In this document: one piece after another, positions 10,130 through 22,620 of the stretch
Layout: each line of letters begins with the position of its first letter
How positions within the stretch are numbered: position 1 is the first letter of the stretch
Translations under genes and position numbers: made by a program
Notes under the pieces: generated by a model
Told to the model about the DNA's origin: nothing
What the model saw: only the letters and a program-made list of their open reading frames with translations
Databases searched by the model: none
DNA from: Cyclospora cayetanensis
Lineage: Eukaryota > Apicomplexa > Conoidasida > Eucoccidiorida > Eimeriidae
Reading direction: 5' to 3'
DNA length: 64,000 bases
Assembly: GCF_002999335.1 (NCBI RefSeq)
Contig: NW_020312142.1
Coordinates: forward strand, 1 to 64,000

Positions 10130-11880
10130 GCAGCCACACCAATACACATCGTTTTTAGGGTCCCAAAGTATGAAGTATGCAGACACCAAGCTTGTGAACT
10201 GGGAAACAACTGGGACTATCTTCAAACAACAACCAAAAAAACAAAGCTACGTCCGCAAGCACACCAGTCGTCTTCATGCCACATTCACGCATTCAACGCA
10301 AAGCCCAACCTCGAAAGAAAATCCAAAATACATCACAGATGTGGTGCACACGTCTGCACAAACGCATGCCTGTCAGCATCTAGAAGACCAGCACCACCAC
10401 TAGCAACTGTGACACATCTGCAACTTTATGATTTCTGCTGCACGCGGAAACCGATAAAGAACAGCAAATCCTACAGGAACTAGAGGACGCGCTCTTACAC
10501 CATTGAAAACATACTTGAAACCACAAACGCAGGCCGTAGTGGAGGCATACAACATCCGTTACACAATAATTGCTGCCGCCTACCCGTACCAAAACCGTGC
10601 GTTGCAAGCGCAGCCTCACTCTGTGGATCGCCCCAACGCAGCCGCGCATGAGCGACAGTGCGACATGACCACATATCCGCATCAAAGCTAACAGCGAAAT
10701 GTGAAAATTGCAGCGGGTCCATGGTGCTCGAATCTTCCGGCCAGGTTTGGCGCTAGAGTACATACTGATCTTCGGACGCGTGCATTGATCTTGCGTGTCA
10801 CATTGACGGTTCTTGGCGATACACTTTGCGGAGGGTCGACAATGCGGTCAGCATTTGACCTTATTCCAACCCAAGGCTGCTGGACACTAACAACGGAATC
10901 TCAAGTGGCGACAAATGCCTATGCATACAAGGTGTGTCCCATGCCCAATGGGCTGTTACCGACGGCTTTTCACGTAGGGTCCCTAACTGCATGACTTCGA
11001 ATAGACTTGTAGTTCAAACTATTCCCGGAAATTTCTAGCCATCCTGCACCACTGCGTAATAATGAATTTGTGTACTTTCGCTGCTTCTGAAGAGATGAGC
11101 ATGGGGCCTGCGTGAGCTATGAGGCTTCAGATTGCCCACCGAGAATGAAACCTGTCTAAAAGCCTCACTGGGTCAGAAGCAGCTAGTAGCAACAGCATTC
11201 GATAGCACCACCTTTATGTGTTACACAGGTGCGCGCATGACCCAAGCTTATGACCAGACGCAGTGCAAACAAAATATCATCAGGATCCTGCACAAGCGAC
11301 AGACTAGCCCACGGCAGGCCGTCCTGAAGTGCGCACAACAAGATCACGTTGAAGAAGGTGGGAAAATAACACACCAACACAGAGATGATTTGTGATACTG
11401 TATTTCTGCATAGAATTAGCAAAAGGATACCATGTTTCATGCTGCACATCTTCTCGCATCCCATTCCTTTGACGGTCGTCCGCTACATCATGCATCTAAA
11501 CATAACTAGGCCAAAAAATTGCTGGCAGGCTGAATACACGTAGAAAAGCCTCTGACAGCAGCCGCAGCTTCAGCACATTTTGGAGTTCCTTGAGTCCACT
11601 AAAGAAGAAGCACTTCTCTTACCCTCCAGCTAGAGCGAAAACATGGAACGACACCGCAAACATACAAGTGCAAGCAGATACTCATTTCATCGGTGCGGAG
11701 CCAGGCCAACTAAACGGCAAAAACGTATGCGTAGCCACCATAATGGCAACAAATGCTGCTCAGAACAGTCCCAAGAATGTAGCTGCACAGTCTGAGGACC
11801 TATGTCAATCCAAACACCTTATGCACCCTGCAAAGGCTTGACAGCCCCCAAACCAATTCAGCGTGGACGCGTAGGCACTA
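10130..11880 (+). repeat. Strongly decayed satellite monomers flanking the array
   Basis: Two segments align by eye to the satellite in the same orientation and order. About 10190-10235 (GGGAAACAACTGGGACT and onward) matches the GGAAACAACTGACCACT block. About 10540-10705 (TTGCTGCC, AAACCG, GCATGAGC, AACAGCGAAAT) matches the block running from TTGGCTGCTTATCCG to AACAGCGAAACATC. Their separation (about 310 bp) is close to that in good monomers (about 290 bp). The rest of the stretch cannot be aligned with confidence. No gene is apparent. This looks like old array edge that escaped homogenisation. Confidence 0.5.
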
Positions 11881-13019
11881 GACAATGTGAGCATGCTAGA
11901 ACCACTCGATTGCCATTGGAAATGGGCATCTAAACTTCATACGCTGAAAACAAATGAGTATTGCTCCAAAAATGAGCCAGGGAACAATATCCCAGATCTA
12001 ATAAAGCACCACTCCGCTTGGCTCCTTACTAGCATATCCACTGCAATGTATAGTACAAATCTTAGTTTTCTGAGCACATGCATCGCGACAAGACGACACA
12101 TGCACAGCTGTACTCAGCAGACCCGCACATTTCAGCGGCGATCATAGACACCGACGACTCAACAACGTCCTGCCGGAGTCGCCTAAACGCACGGACGCCT
12201 GCGAGACTAATCTGGAAAACCGGGATCACCAATCTAAGGCACCCGAGATGCCAAACAACACTTACGACACACTGCCGGCTTCTGCGGACCCACATCGACA
12301 CCGCACATGCCTTGCACAGCCCACGTGCTGAATATCGCCAACCCAGACCGGCATTAGCAAATAGGCACCACCAGAGCATATAAAGCACAATCTACAAAAG
12401 AGAAACACCAAACAACTACAGATACACAAAGGTGCTCAGCTTCTCCAGAACAAGGATGCCACTCGGTCCTTCAATTGTTGCTTTCAGCTTCTGCCACTCA
12501 AACAAGTGGTTCTGAATACCCGCGCGAAACACATTTCCAGTGCAGTATTCAGCCTACTCCTCTTCCTGTGGCTGCACATAACAACAGTGATAGCCATCCC
12601 ACTGCAGCACACAAGCTAGCTGCTGGCCTCAGCCTACATGCATTAGCCACAACAAAAACCACATCCTACACCCCACACCTTTGCATGCAAAGAGCGTACG
12701 TCCTGAGTCATGCAGGGTGCAGATGTTCACCAGCCTCCATATCAATTCCGCATCAAAGCGACAGCAAATGCTAGCCGATTTGCTCGTACTAGAACTCCCT
12801 TAGTCTTATGGGCCAACGAGGAAGTAGAGTTAACTTACTGAAACAACTGACCATTTAGCCAAGCACATGCCATAAAACAAGCCTCCACATCTTCGAAGCA
12901 TCAATTCCGCTAAACCCGTTACTCACATAAACAGTTTTATTGCTGCTATTAATATTGATGCTTTGAGCACATGCAGTAGCACCCGATGACACCAACGCAG
13001 ATTAAAGCACAGGAAACGT

Positions 13020-14150
13020 ACAGCCACTGGCGTTCAGACGACCTGCCAACTCAGCATCCTCCTGCCAAACTGGCCTAAACACACGGACGCCTGCGAGCCT
13101 CCGCCAACACTCCGCAACACATGTTTAGGGAACCAGTGGTACCAAGCAACACCTACGACACATTGGCTGCTTATCCGCCCCCACACCCAAACCGCACTTG
13201 CCTTGCACAACCCACTAGCTGCACACCGCCAACGCAGACCGGCATTACCAAATGCGTGCCATCCGGGCATATTCACCACAATCTACAACAGCGAAGCATC
13301 AAAGAGCTCCAGTCACATAAAGATGCTTAGGCTCTCCTGAACAAGGATGCCGCTCGGTCATCCAATTCTCGCTTTTAACTTCTGCCACTGGAACGAGTGG
13401 TTCTAAGCACCCATGAGAAACACATTTCGAGTGCAGTGCGCAGCCTGCTCCTACCCCTGCGGCTGCACATAACAACAGTGCTAGCCATCCCACTGCAGCA
13501 CACAAGCTAGCTGCTGGCCTCAGCCTACATGCATTAGCCACAACAAAAACCACATACTACACCCCACACCGTTTCATGCAGAGAGCGCACTGCCTGAGTC
13601 ATGCAGGGTGCAGATGTTCACCAGCCTCCACATCAATTCCGCATCAAAGCGACAGCAAGTGCTAGCCGATGTGCTCGTGCTAGAACCAACCTAGTCTCAC
13701 GGCCGAGCTCGCATAGGCACTGCACGCGCTGGAAACAACTGACCACTTCTCCAAACACATGCCATAAAACAAGCCTCCACATCTTATAAAGCATCGGTTC
13801 CGCTAAACCCGTTACTCACATAAACGGTTTTAGTGCTGTTATTGATATTGATGCTTTGAGCACATGCAATAGCACCCGATGACACCAACGCACATTCAAG
13901 CCCAAAAAACGTACAGCCACTGGCGTTCAGACGACCTGCCAACTCAGCATCCTCCTGCCAAACTGGCCTAAACACACGGACGCCTGCGAGCCTCCGCCAA
14001 CACTCCGTAACACATGCCTAGGGAACCAGTGGTACCAAGCAACACCTACGACACATTGGCTGCTTATCCGCCCCCACACCCAAACCGCACTTGCCTTGCA
14101 CAACCCACTAGCTGCACACCCCAACCCAGAACGGCATTAACAAATGCGCG
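13020..14150 (+). repeat. Adjacent near-identical monomer segments
   Basis: The segment from CATCCTCCTGCCAAACTGGC to the CACAACCCACTAGCTGCAC block occurs at about 13049-13220 and again at about 13943-14116 with only a few differences. The offset is about 894 bp. Both share variants rare elsewhere, such as TGGCCTAAACACACGG and GAGCCTCCGCC. This indicates recent local copying near the otherwise diverged left edge. Confidence 0.7.
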
Positions 14151-14465
14151 CCATTAGCTCAAAGGCTCCACGCAGTGCAACAGCGAAACATCAAAGAACG
14201 TGAAAGAACTACAGCCACTCGAAGGTGCTTAGGCCCTCCTGAACATGCATGCCGCTCGGTCCTCCCATTGTTGCCTTCAGATTCGGCCACTGCAACAGAT
14301 AATATATGAGCATCCAAGTGAAACACGCTTTGAGTGCAGCCCGCAGCCTTCTCCCCGTGCGGTTGCACATAACAACAGTGCTAGCCATCACACTGCAGCA
14401 CACACGGTAGGTGCTGGCCTTAGCCTACACGCATTAGCTACAGCAAACACCACATACTACACTCC

Positions 14466-14560
14466 ACATCTGGTGACGCGAAGAGCCTATGTCCCGAAAG
14501 ATATAATACACCCGACATCTGTGGACGCAAAGAGCTACGTCCCCAGTCATGCAGCGTGCA
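14466..14560 (+). repeat. Internal duplication of about 48 bp in one monomer
   Basis: The spacing between landmarks 14413 and 15354 is 941, about 48 above the mode. The extra length lies where CACATCTGGTGACGCGAAGA is followed by a second, diverged version, GACATCTGTGGACGCAAAGA, before the AGTCATGCAG block resumes. The two versions differ at several sites, so the duplication is not recent. Confidence 0.6.
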
Positions 14561-15750
14561 TATGTTAACCAGCCTCCACGTTAATTCCGCATCAAAGGCA
14601 CAGCAAGTGATAGCCGATGTGCTCGTGCTAGAACTGCTCTAGTCTTATGGCCGTGCTCGCATAGGCATTTCATACGTTAAAAACAACTGAGTACTTCTCC
14701 ATCCACATGCCATGGAACAAGTCTCCACATCTTATAATCCATCAGTTCCGCATAGCCCCATCCTCACATAAGCGGTTCTATTGCTGCTATAGACATTGTT
14801 GCTTTGAGCACATGCAATACGACACGACGACACCAACGCACATTCAAGCCCAAAAAACGTACTGCCACTGGCCTCTATAAGACCTGCCAACTCGTCATCC
14901 TCCTGCCACACTCGCCTAAACACACGGACGCCTGCGAGTCTCCACTAACACTCCGCACCATATCTCTGAAGTACCAGTGGTACCAAGCACTACCTACAAC
15001 AGATTGGCTGCTTAACAACACACACACCCAAACCGCACCGGGCGTGCCCAACATACTAGCTGGACATCGCCAACGCAGACCGGCATTAGCAAATACGCAC
15101 CATCAGCGCAAATGCTGCATTCACGACAGCAGCGAAACATTAATGAAGTCCAGGCACTCAAAAATGCTAAGGCTCTCCTGAACAAGGATGCTGCTTGGTC
15201 CTTCAATTATCGCTTTCAGATTCGGCCAATACAATAGCTCATATATGAGCATCCAAGTGAAATACACCCCTAGTGCAGTGCGCAGCCTTTCCTCTGCGTG
15301 CCAATGCACATAACAACAGTGCTAGCCATCCCACTGCAGCACACAAGCTAGCTGCTGGCCTCAGCCTACATGCATTAGCTACAGCAAAAACCACATCCTA
15401 CACCCAACACCAATGCATGCAAAGAGCGCACTGCCTGAGTCATGCAGCGTGTAACTGTTCACCAGCCTCCATATCAATTCCGCATCAAAGCGACAGCAAG
15501 TCTTAGCAGATGTGATCGTGCTAGAAGCACCCTAGTATTGTGGCCATGCTCGCGTTGGGATTGCATACGCTGAAACAACTGATCACTTCTCCAAACACAT
15601 GCCATGAAACAAGCCTTCGAATCTTATAAAGCACCAATTCCGCTAAACACACTATTCACATAAGCGGGTGCTATTGCTGCTATTGATATTGTTGCTTTGA
15701 GCGCATGCAATACGACACGACAACACCAACGCAGACTCAAGCACAGGAAC

Positions 15751-15770
15751 CGTACTGCCGGAGTCGCCAA
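15751..15770 (+). other. Site of a 41-bp deletion between CTGCC repeats
   Basis: Normal monomers have CTGCC three times between CGTACTGCC and CATCCTCCTGCC. Here CGTACTGCC runs directly into GGAGTCGCC, so the 41 bp between the first and last CTGCC are gone. This accounts for the shortest landmark spacing in the array (855 between 15354 and 16209). Confidence 0.75.
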
Positions 15771-18700
15771 AATACACGGACGCCTGCAAGTCTCCACCAA
15801 CACTTCGCACCACATGTCTAGGGAACCAGTAGTACCAAGCAACACCTACGACACATTGGCTGCTTATCTGCCCCCAGACACTCATTCCGCACTTGCCTTG
15901 CACAACCCACTTGCTTGACATCGCCAACGCACACCGGCATTAGCAAATGCACACCATCAGCACAAATCGTGCATTCACGACAACAGCGAAGCATCAAAGA
16001 TCTACAGCCACTCGAAGGTGCTTAGGCCCTCCTGAACATGCATGCCGCTCGATCATCCAATTCTCGAATTCAGATTCGGCCAACGCAACAGATAATATAT
16101 GAGCATCCAAGTAAAACACACTTTGAGCGCAGTGCGCTGCCTGTTCCTCCGCGTGCCAATGCACGTAACAACAGTGCTAGCCATCCCACTGCAGCACACA
16201 AGCTAGCTGCTGGCCTCAGCCTACATGCATTAGCTACAGCAAAAACCACATACTACACCCCACACCGTTTCATGCAGAGAGCGCACTGCCTGAGTCATGC
16301 AGGGTGCAACTGTTCACCAGCCTGCATATCAATCCCGCATCAAAGCGACAGCAAGTGCTAGCCGATGTGCTCGTGCTAGAACTCCCCTAGTCCTATGCCT
16401 ATGCGAGCATAGGCATTCCATGTATTGAACGGAACTGACCACTTTTACAAACACATGCCATGGAACCAGCGTCTACGCCGTAAAAGGGACCAATTTCGCA
16501 TAGCTCATACTCACATAAGTGGTTCTATTGCTGCTATTCATATTGTTGCTTTGAGCAACATGCAATACGACACGACAACACCAACGTACATTCAAGCACA
16601 GGAACCTTACTGCCACTGGCGTTCGACGACCTGCCAACTCAGCATCCTCCTGGGACACTCGCCTGAATAAACGCAAGTACGCCTGCGAGTCTCCACCAAC
16701 ACTCCGCACCACAGGTCTAGCCGACCAGTAGTACCAAACAACACCTACGACACGTTGGCTGCTTATCTGCCCACACACACAAACCGCACCTGGCCGGTAC
16801 AACCCACCAGCTGGACATCGCCAACGCACACCGGCATTAGCAAATGCGCACCATCAGCGCAAACGCTGCATTCAGCACGACAACGAAACATCAAAGATCG
16901 ACAGACATTCGAAGGTGCTTAGGCTCTTCTGAACAAGTATGCCGCTCGGCCATCCGATTCTCGCTTTTAACTTCTGCCACTGCAACAGATAATATATGAG
17001 CATCCAAGTGAAATACACTTTGGGTGCAGTGCGCAGCCTGCTCCTCACCGTGCGGCTGCACATAACAACAGTGCTAGCCATCCCACTGCAACACACAAGC
17101 TAGGTGCTGGCCTCAGCCTACATGCATTAGCTACAGCAAAATCCACATACTACATCCCACACCGTTGCATGCAAAGGGCGCACTTTCAGAGTCATGCAGC
17201 GTGCAACTTTTCACCAGCCTCCATATCAATTCCGCATCAAAGCGACAGCAAGTGCTAGCCGATGTGCTCGTGCTAGAACCACCCTAGTCTTATGGCCAAG
17301 TTTGCATAGGCATTCCATACGCTAGAAACAACTCATCACTTCTCCATCCACATGGGATGAAAAAGCCTCTACATTTTACAAAGCACCAATTCCGCTACAC
17401 CGCTTACTCATATAAGCGGTTCTATTGCTGCTATTGACATTGTTGCTTTGAGCACATGCAATACGACACGACGACACCAATGCAGATTAAAGCACAGGAA
17501 ACGTACTGCCACTGGCGTTCAGACGACCTGACAACTCAGCATCCTCCTGCCAAAGTCGCCTAAACGCACGGACGCCTGTGAGTCTCCACTAACACTCCGC
17601 ACCACATGTCTCGGGAACCAGTAGTACCAGGCAACACCGATGACACATTAGCTGCATATCAGCACCCATATCCAAACCGCACTTGCCTTGCACAACCCAC
17701 TAGCTGGACATCGCCAACGCAGACCGGCATTAGCAAATACGCACCATCAGCTCAAAGGCTCCACGCAGTGCAACAGCGAAACATCAAAGAACTCCAGACA
17801 CTCGAAGATGCTTAGGCTATCCTGAACAAGGATGCTGCTCGGTCCTCCAATTATCGCTTTCAGATTCGGCCAACGCAATACACAATATATGAGGATGCAA
17901 ATGAAACACACTTTGAGTGCAGTGCGCAGCCTGCTCCTTTTCCAGCAACTGCAATCAATGACAGTGCTAGCCATCCCACTGCAGCACACAAGCTAGGTGC
18001 TGGCCTCAGCCTACATGCATTAGCTACAGCAAAAAACACATACTACACCGCACACCAATGCATGCAAAGAGCGCACTGCCTGAGTCATGCAGCGTGTAAC
18101 TGTTCACCAGCCTGCATATCAATTCCGCATCAAAGCGACAGCAAGTCTTAGCAGATGTGATCGTGCTAGAAGCACCCTAGTATTGTGGCCATGTTCGCGT
18201 TGGGATTGCATACGCTGAAACAACTGATCACTTCTCCAAACACATGCCATGAAGCATGTGTCTACATTATGAGAAGCGCCAACTCGGCCAACCCCGGATA
18301 CTCACATAAGCGGGTGCTATTGCTGCTATTAATAGATGCCTTGATCACATGCAATACCACACGACGACACCAACGCAGATTAAAGCACACGAAACGTACT
18401 GCCACTGGCGTTCAGACGACCTGCCAACTCAGCATCCTCTTGCCGAACTCGCCTAAAGGCACGGACTCCTGCGAGTCTCCACCAACACTCCGCAGGTCTA
18501 GGGGACCAGTAGTACCAAGCACCACCTACAACAGATTGGCTGCTTAACAACACACACACCCAAAACCGCATTTGCCTTGCACAACCCACTAGCTGCACAT
18601 CGCCAACGCACACCGGCATTAGCAAATGCGTACCATCAGCGCAAACGCTGCATTCAGGACAACAACGAAACATCAAAAACTACAGACACTCAAAGATGCT

Positions 18701-21381
18701 TAGGCCCTCCTGAACATGCATGCCGCTCGGTCCTCCAATTCTCGCTTCCAGATTCGGCAAAAACGCAACAGATAATATATGAGCATCCAAGTGAAACACA
18801 CTTTGAGTGCAGTGCGCAGCCTACTCCTCCCCGTGCGGCTGCACATAACAACAGTGCTAGCCATCCCACTGCAGCACACAAGCTAGGTGCTGGCCTCAGC
18901 CTACATGCATTAGCTACAGCAAAAACCACATACTACGCACCACACCAATGCATGCAAGGAGCGCACTTCCTGAGTCATGCAGCGTGCGAATGTTCACCAG
19001 CCTTCATATCAATCCCGCATCAAAGCGGCAGCAAGTGCTAGCCGATGTGCTCGTGCTAGAACCACTCTAGTCTTATGGCCAACCTCGCATAGGCATTCCA
19101 TACGGTGGACACGACTGACCACTTTTCCAAACACATGCCATAAAACAAGTCTCTACTTCGTATAAACGCAACATTGCCTTTTCCGCATACTCACATAAGC
19201 GGTTCTATTGCTGCTATTGACATTGTTGCTTTGAGTACATGCAATACGACACGACACTAACGTACATTCAAGCACAGGAACCGCACTGCCACTGGCGTTC
19301 AGACGACCTGCGAACGCAGCATCCTCCTGCCAAACTCGCCTAAATAAACGCACGGACGCCTGCGAGTCTCCACCAACACTCGGCACCACTTGCCTCAAGG
19401 CCAGCAGTACCAAACAACACCTACGACAGGTTAGCTGCTTATCCGCACCCACACCCAAACCGCACTTGCCTTGCACAACCCACTGCCTAAAAATTATCAA
19501 TGCAGACCGGCATTACCAAATGCCCACCATCAGCGCAAATCCTGCATTCGCGACAACAGCGAAACATCAAAGATCTACAGACACTCAAAGGTGCTTACGC
19601 TCTCCTGAACATGCATAGCGCTCGGTCCTCCAATTCTCGTTTTCAGCTTCTGAAAATACCCTAGCGACCACGTGAAACACACTTTGAGTGCAGTGCGCAG
19701 CCTACTCCTCCGCCTGCCAATGCACATAACAACAGTGCTAGCCATCCCACTGCAGCACACAAGCTAGGTGCTGGCCTCAGCCTACATGCATTAGCACAGC
19801 AAAATGCACATACTACACGCCACACCTTTGCACGCAAAGAGCGCACTGCCTGAGTCATGCAGGGTGCGACTGTTCACAAGACTCCATGTCAATTCCGCAT
19901 CGAACCGACGGCAAGTGCGAGCCGATGTGCTCGTGCTAGAACCACTCTAGTCTTGTAGTCAATATCGCATAGGCATTCCACATATTGAACGGAACTGACC
20001 ACTTTCACAAATACATGCCATAGAACCTTCATATCGTATAAAGCATCAATTCCGCAAACCAGAATACTCACATAAGCGGTTCTACTTCTGCTATTGATAT
20101 TGTTGCTTTGAGCACATGCAATACGACACGACGACACCAACGCAGATTAAAGCATAGGAAACGTACTGCCACTGGCGTACAGACGACCTGCCAACTCAGC
20201 ATCCTCCTGCCGGAGTCGCCTAAATAAACGCCCGGACTCCTGCAAGTCTCCACCAACACTCCGCACCACATGTCTAGGGGACGAGTGGTACTAAACAACA
20301 CCTACGACGCATTGGCTGCTTATCCGCCCCCACACCCAAACCGCACTTGCCTTGGACAACCCACTGCCTAAAAATTACCAATGCAGACTGGCATTAGCAC
20401 GGGCGCACCATCAATGCACATGGGCCACAATCTACAACAACGAAACATCAAAGAACTACAGACACTCGAGGATGCTTAGGCTCTCCTGAACAAGGATGCT
20501 GCTCGGTCCTCCGATTCTCGTTTCCAGCTTCTGATAATATCCTAGCCTTCAAGTGAAAAACACGTTGAGTGCACTCCGTAGCCTACTCCTCCGCGTGCCA
20601 ATGCACACAACAACAGTGCTAGCCATCCCACTGCAACACACAAGCTAGGTGCTGGCCTCAGCCTACATGCATTAGCTACAGCAAAATCCACATACTACAT
20701 CCTACACCAATGCACGCAAAGAGCGCACCGCCTGAGTCACGCAGCGTGCAAATGTTCACCATCCTGCGTATCAATCCCGCATCAAAGCGACAGCAAGTGC
20801 TAGCAGATGTGATCGTGCTAGAACCCCTCTAGTCTCATGGCCATGCTCGCATAGGCATACCATTCGCTGAAACAAGTGACCACTTTCACAAACACATGCC
20901 AGAAAACCTTCATATCGTATAAAGCACCAACTCCGCTACACCGCTTACTCATATAAGCGGTTCTATTGCTGCTATTGACATTGTTGCTTTGAGCACATGC
21001 AATACGACACGACGATACCAACGCAGATTAAAGCACAGGAAACGTACTGCCACTGGCGTTCAGACGACCTGACAACTCAGCATCCTCCTGCCAAAGTCGC
21101 CTAAACGCACGGACGCCTGCGAGTCCCCACCAACACTCCAAACCACATGTCTCGGGAACCAGTAGTACCAAGCACCGCCTACGATACATTGGCTGCTTAA
21201 CAGCACCAATATCCAAACCGCACTTGCCTTGCACAACCCACTTTCTGCACATCGCCAACGCAGACCGACATTAGCAGATGCGCAGCATCAGCGCGAAAGC
21301 TGCATTCAGCACAACAGCGAAACATCAAACAACATGAAACAACGGCATCCACTCAAAGGTGCATAGGCTCTCCTGAACATG

Positions 21382-22620
21382 CATGATGCTCGGTCGTCCA
21401 ATCCTCGCTTTCAGATTCGGCCAACGCAATAGCTCATAACGGAGCATCCAAGTGAAACACACCCCTAGTGCAGTGCGCAGCCTGCTCCTACCCCTGCCGC
21501 CTTACATAACAACAGCGCTAGCCATCCCACTGCAACACACAAGCTAGGTGCTGGCCTCAGCCTACATGCATTTGCTACAACAAAACCACACACTACACCC
21601 CACACCGTTGCATGCAAGCAGCCTACTTCCTGAGTCATGCAGGGTGCAAATGTTCACCAGCCTCCATATCGATTCCGCATCAAGGCGACAGCAAGCGCCA
21701 GCCGATGTGCTCGTGCTAGAACAACTCTAGTCTTATGGCCAACCTCGCATAGGCATATCATAAGCCAGAAACAACTGACCACTTTTCCAAAAGCATGCCA
21801 TGGAACACGGCTCTACATTATATGGAGCACTAATTCGGCATAAACTCATACTCACATAAGCGGTTCTATTGCTGCTATTGGCATAGTTGCTTTGAGCACA
21901 TGCAATACGACACGACGACACCAGCACAGATCAAAGCACAGGAAACGTACTGCCACTGGCGTTCAGACGACCTGCCAACTCAGCATCCTCCTGTCAAACT
22001 CGCCTCATCGCAGACAAACCTGCGAGTCTCCACCAACACTCCGCACCACTTGCCTAAAGGACCAGTGGTACTAAACAACACTTACAACAGGTTGGCTGCA
22101 TATCCGCACACACGAACAAACTGCACGTAGCTTGCACAACCCACTTTCTGCACATCGCCAACGCACACCAGCATTAGCAAGTGTCCACCATCAGCGCAAA
22201 GGCTGCATTCAGTACAACAGCGAAACATCAAAGAACTCCAGCCACTCAAAGATGCATAGGCTCTCCTAAACAAGGATGCCACTCGGTCGTCCAATCCTCG
22301 CTTTCAGATTCGGCCAACGCAATAGCTCATAACGGAGCATCCAAGTGAAACACACCCCTAGTGCAGTGCGCAGCCTGCTCCTACCCCTGCCGCCTTACAT
22401 AACAACAGCGCTAGCCATTCCACTGCAGCACGCAAGCTAGCTGCTGGCCTCAGCCTACATGCATTAGCTACAACAAAACCACACACTACACCCCACACCG
22501 TTGCATGCAAGCAGCCTACTTCCTGAGTCATGCAGGGTGCAAATGTTCACCAGCCTCCATATCGATTCTGCATCAAGGCGACAGCAAGTGCTAGCCGATA
22601 TGCTCGTGCTAGAACCACTC
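21382..22620 (+). repeat. Recently amplified monomer block (adjacent pair)
   Basis: The block from about 21382 to 21730 and its neighbour at about 22276-22620, offset about 893, are nearly identical. Shared private variants include AGCTCATAACGGAGCATCC, ACACCCCTAGTGCAGTG, TGCCGCCTTACATAACAACA and GCATGCAAGCAGCCTACTTC. Most of the same variants recur at about 24130-24415, two monomers further on. Confidence 0.8.

Noticed and set aside
10380..10763. Overlapping 127-codon and shorter frames as genes
   Set aside because: The interval aligns to the satellite over part of its length and the frames overlap on both strands, so this is decayed repeat.
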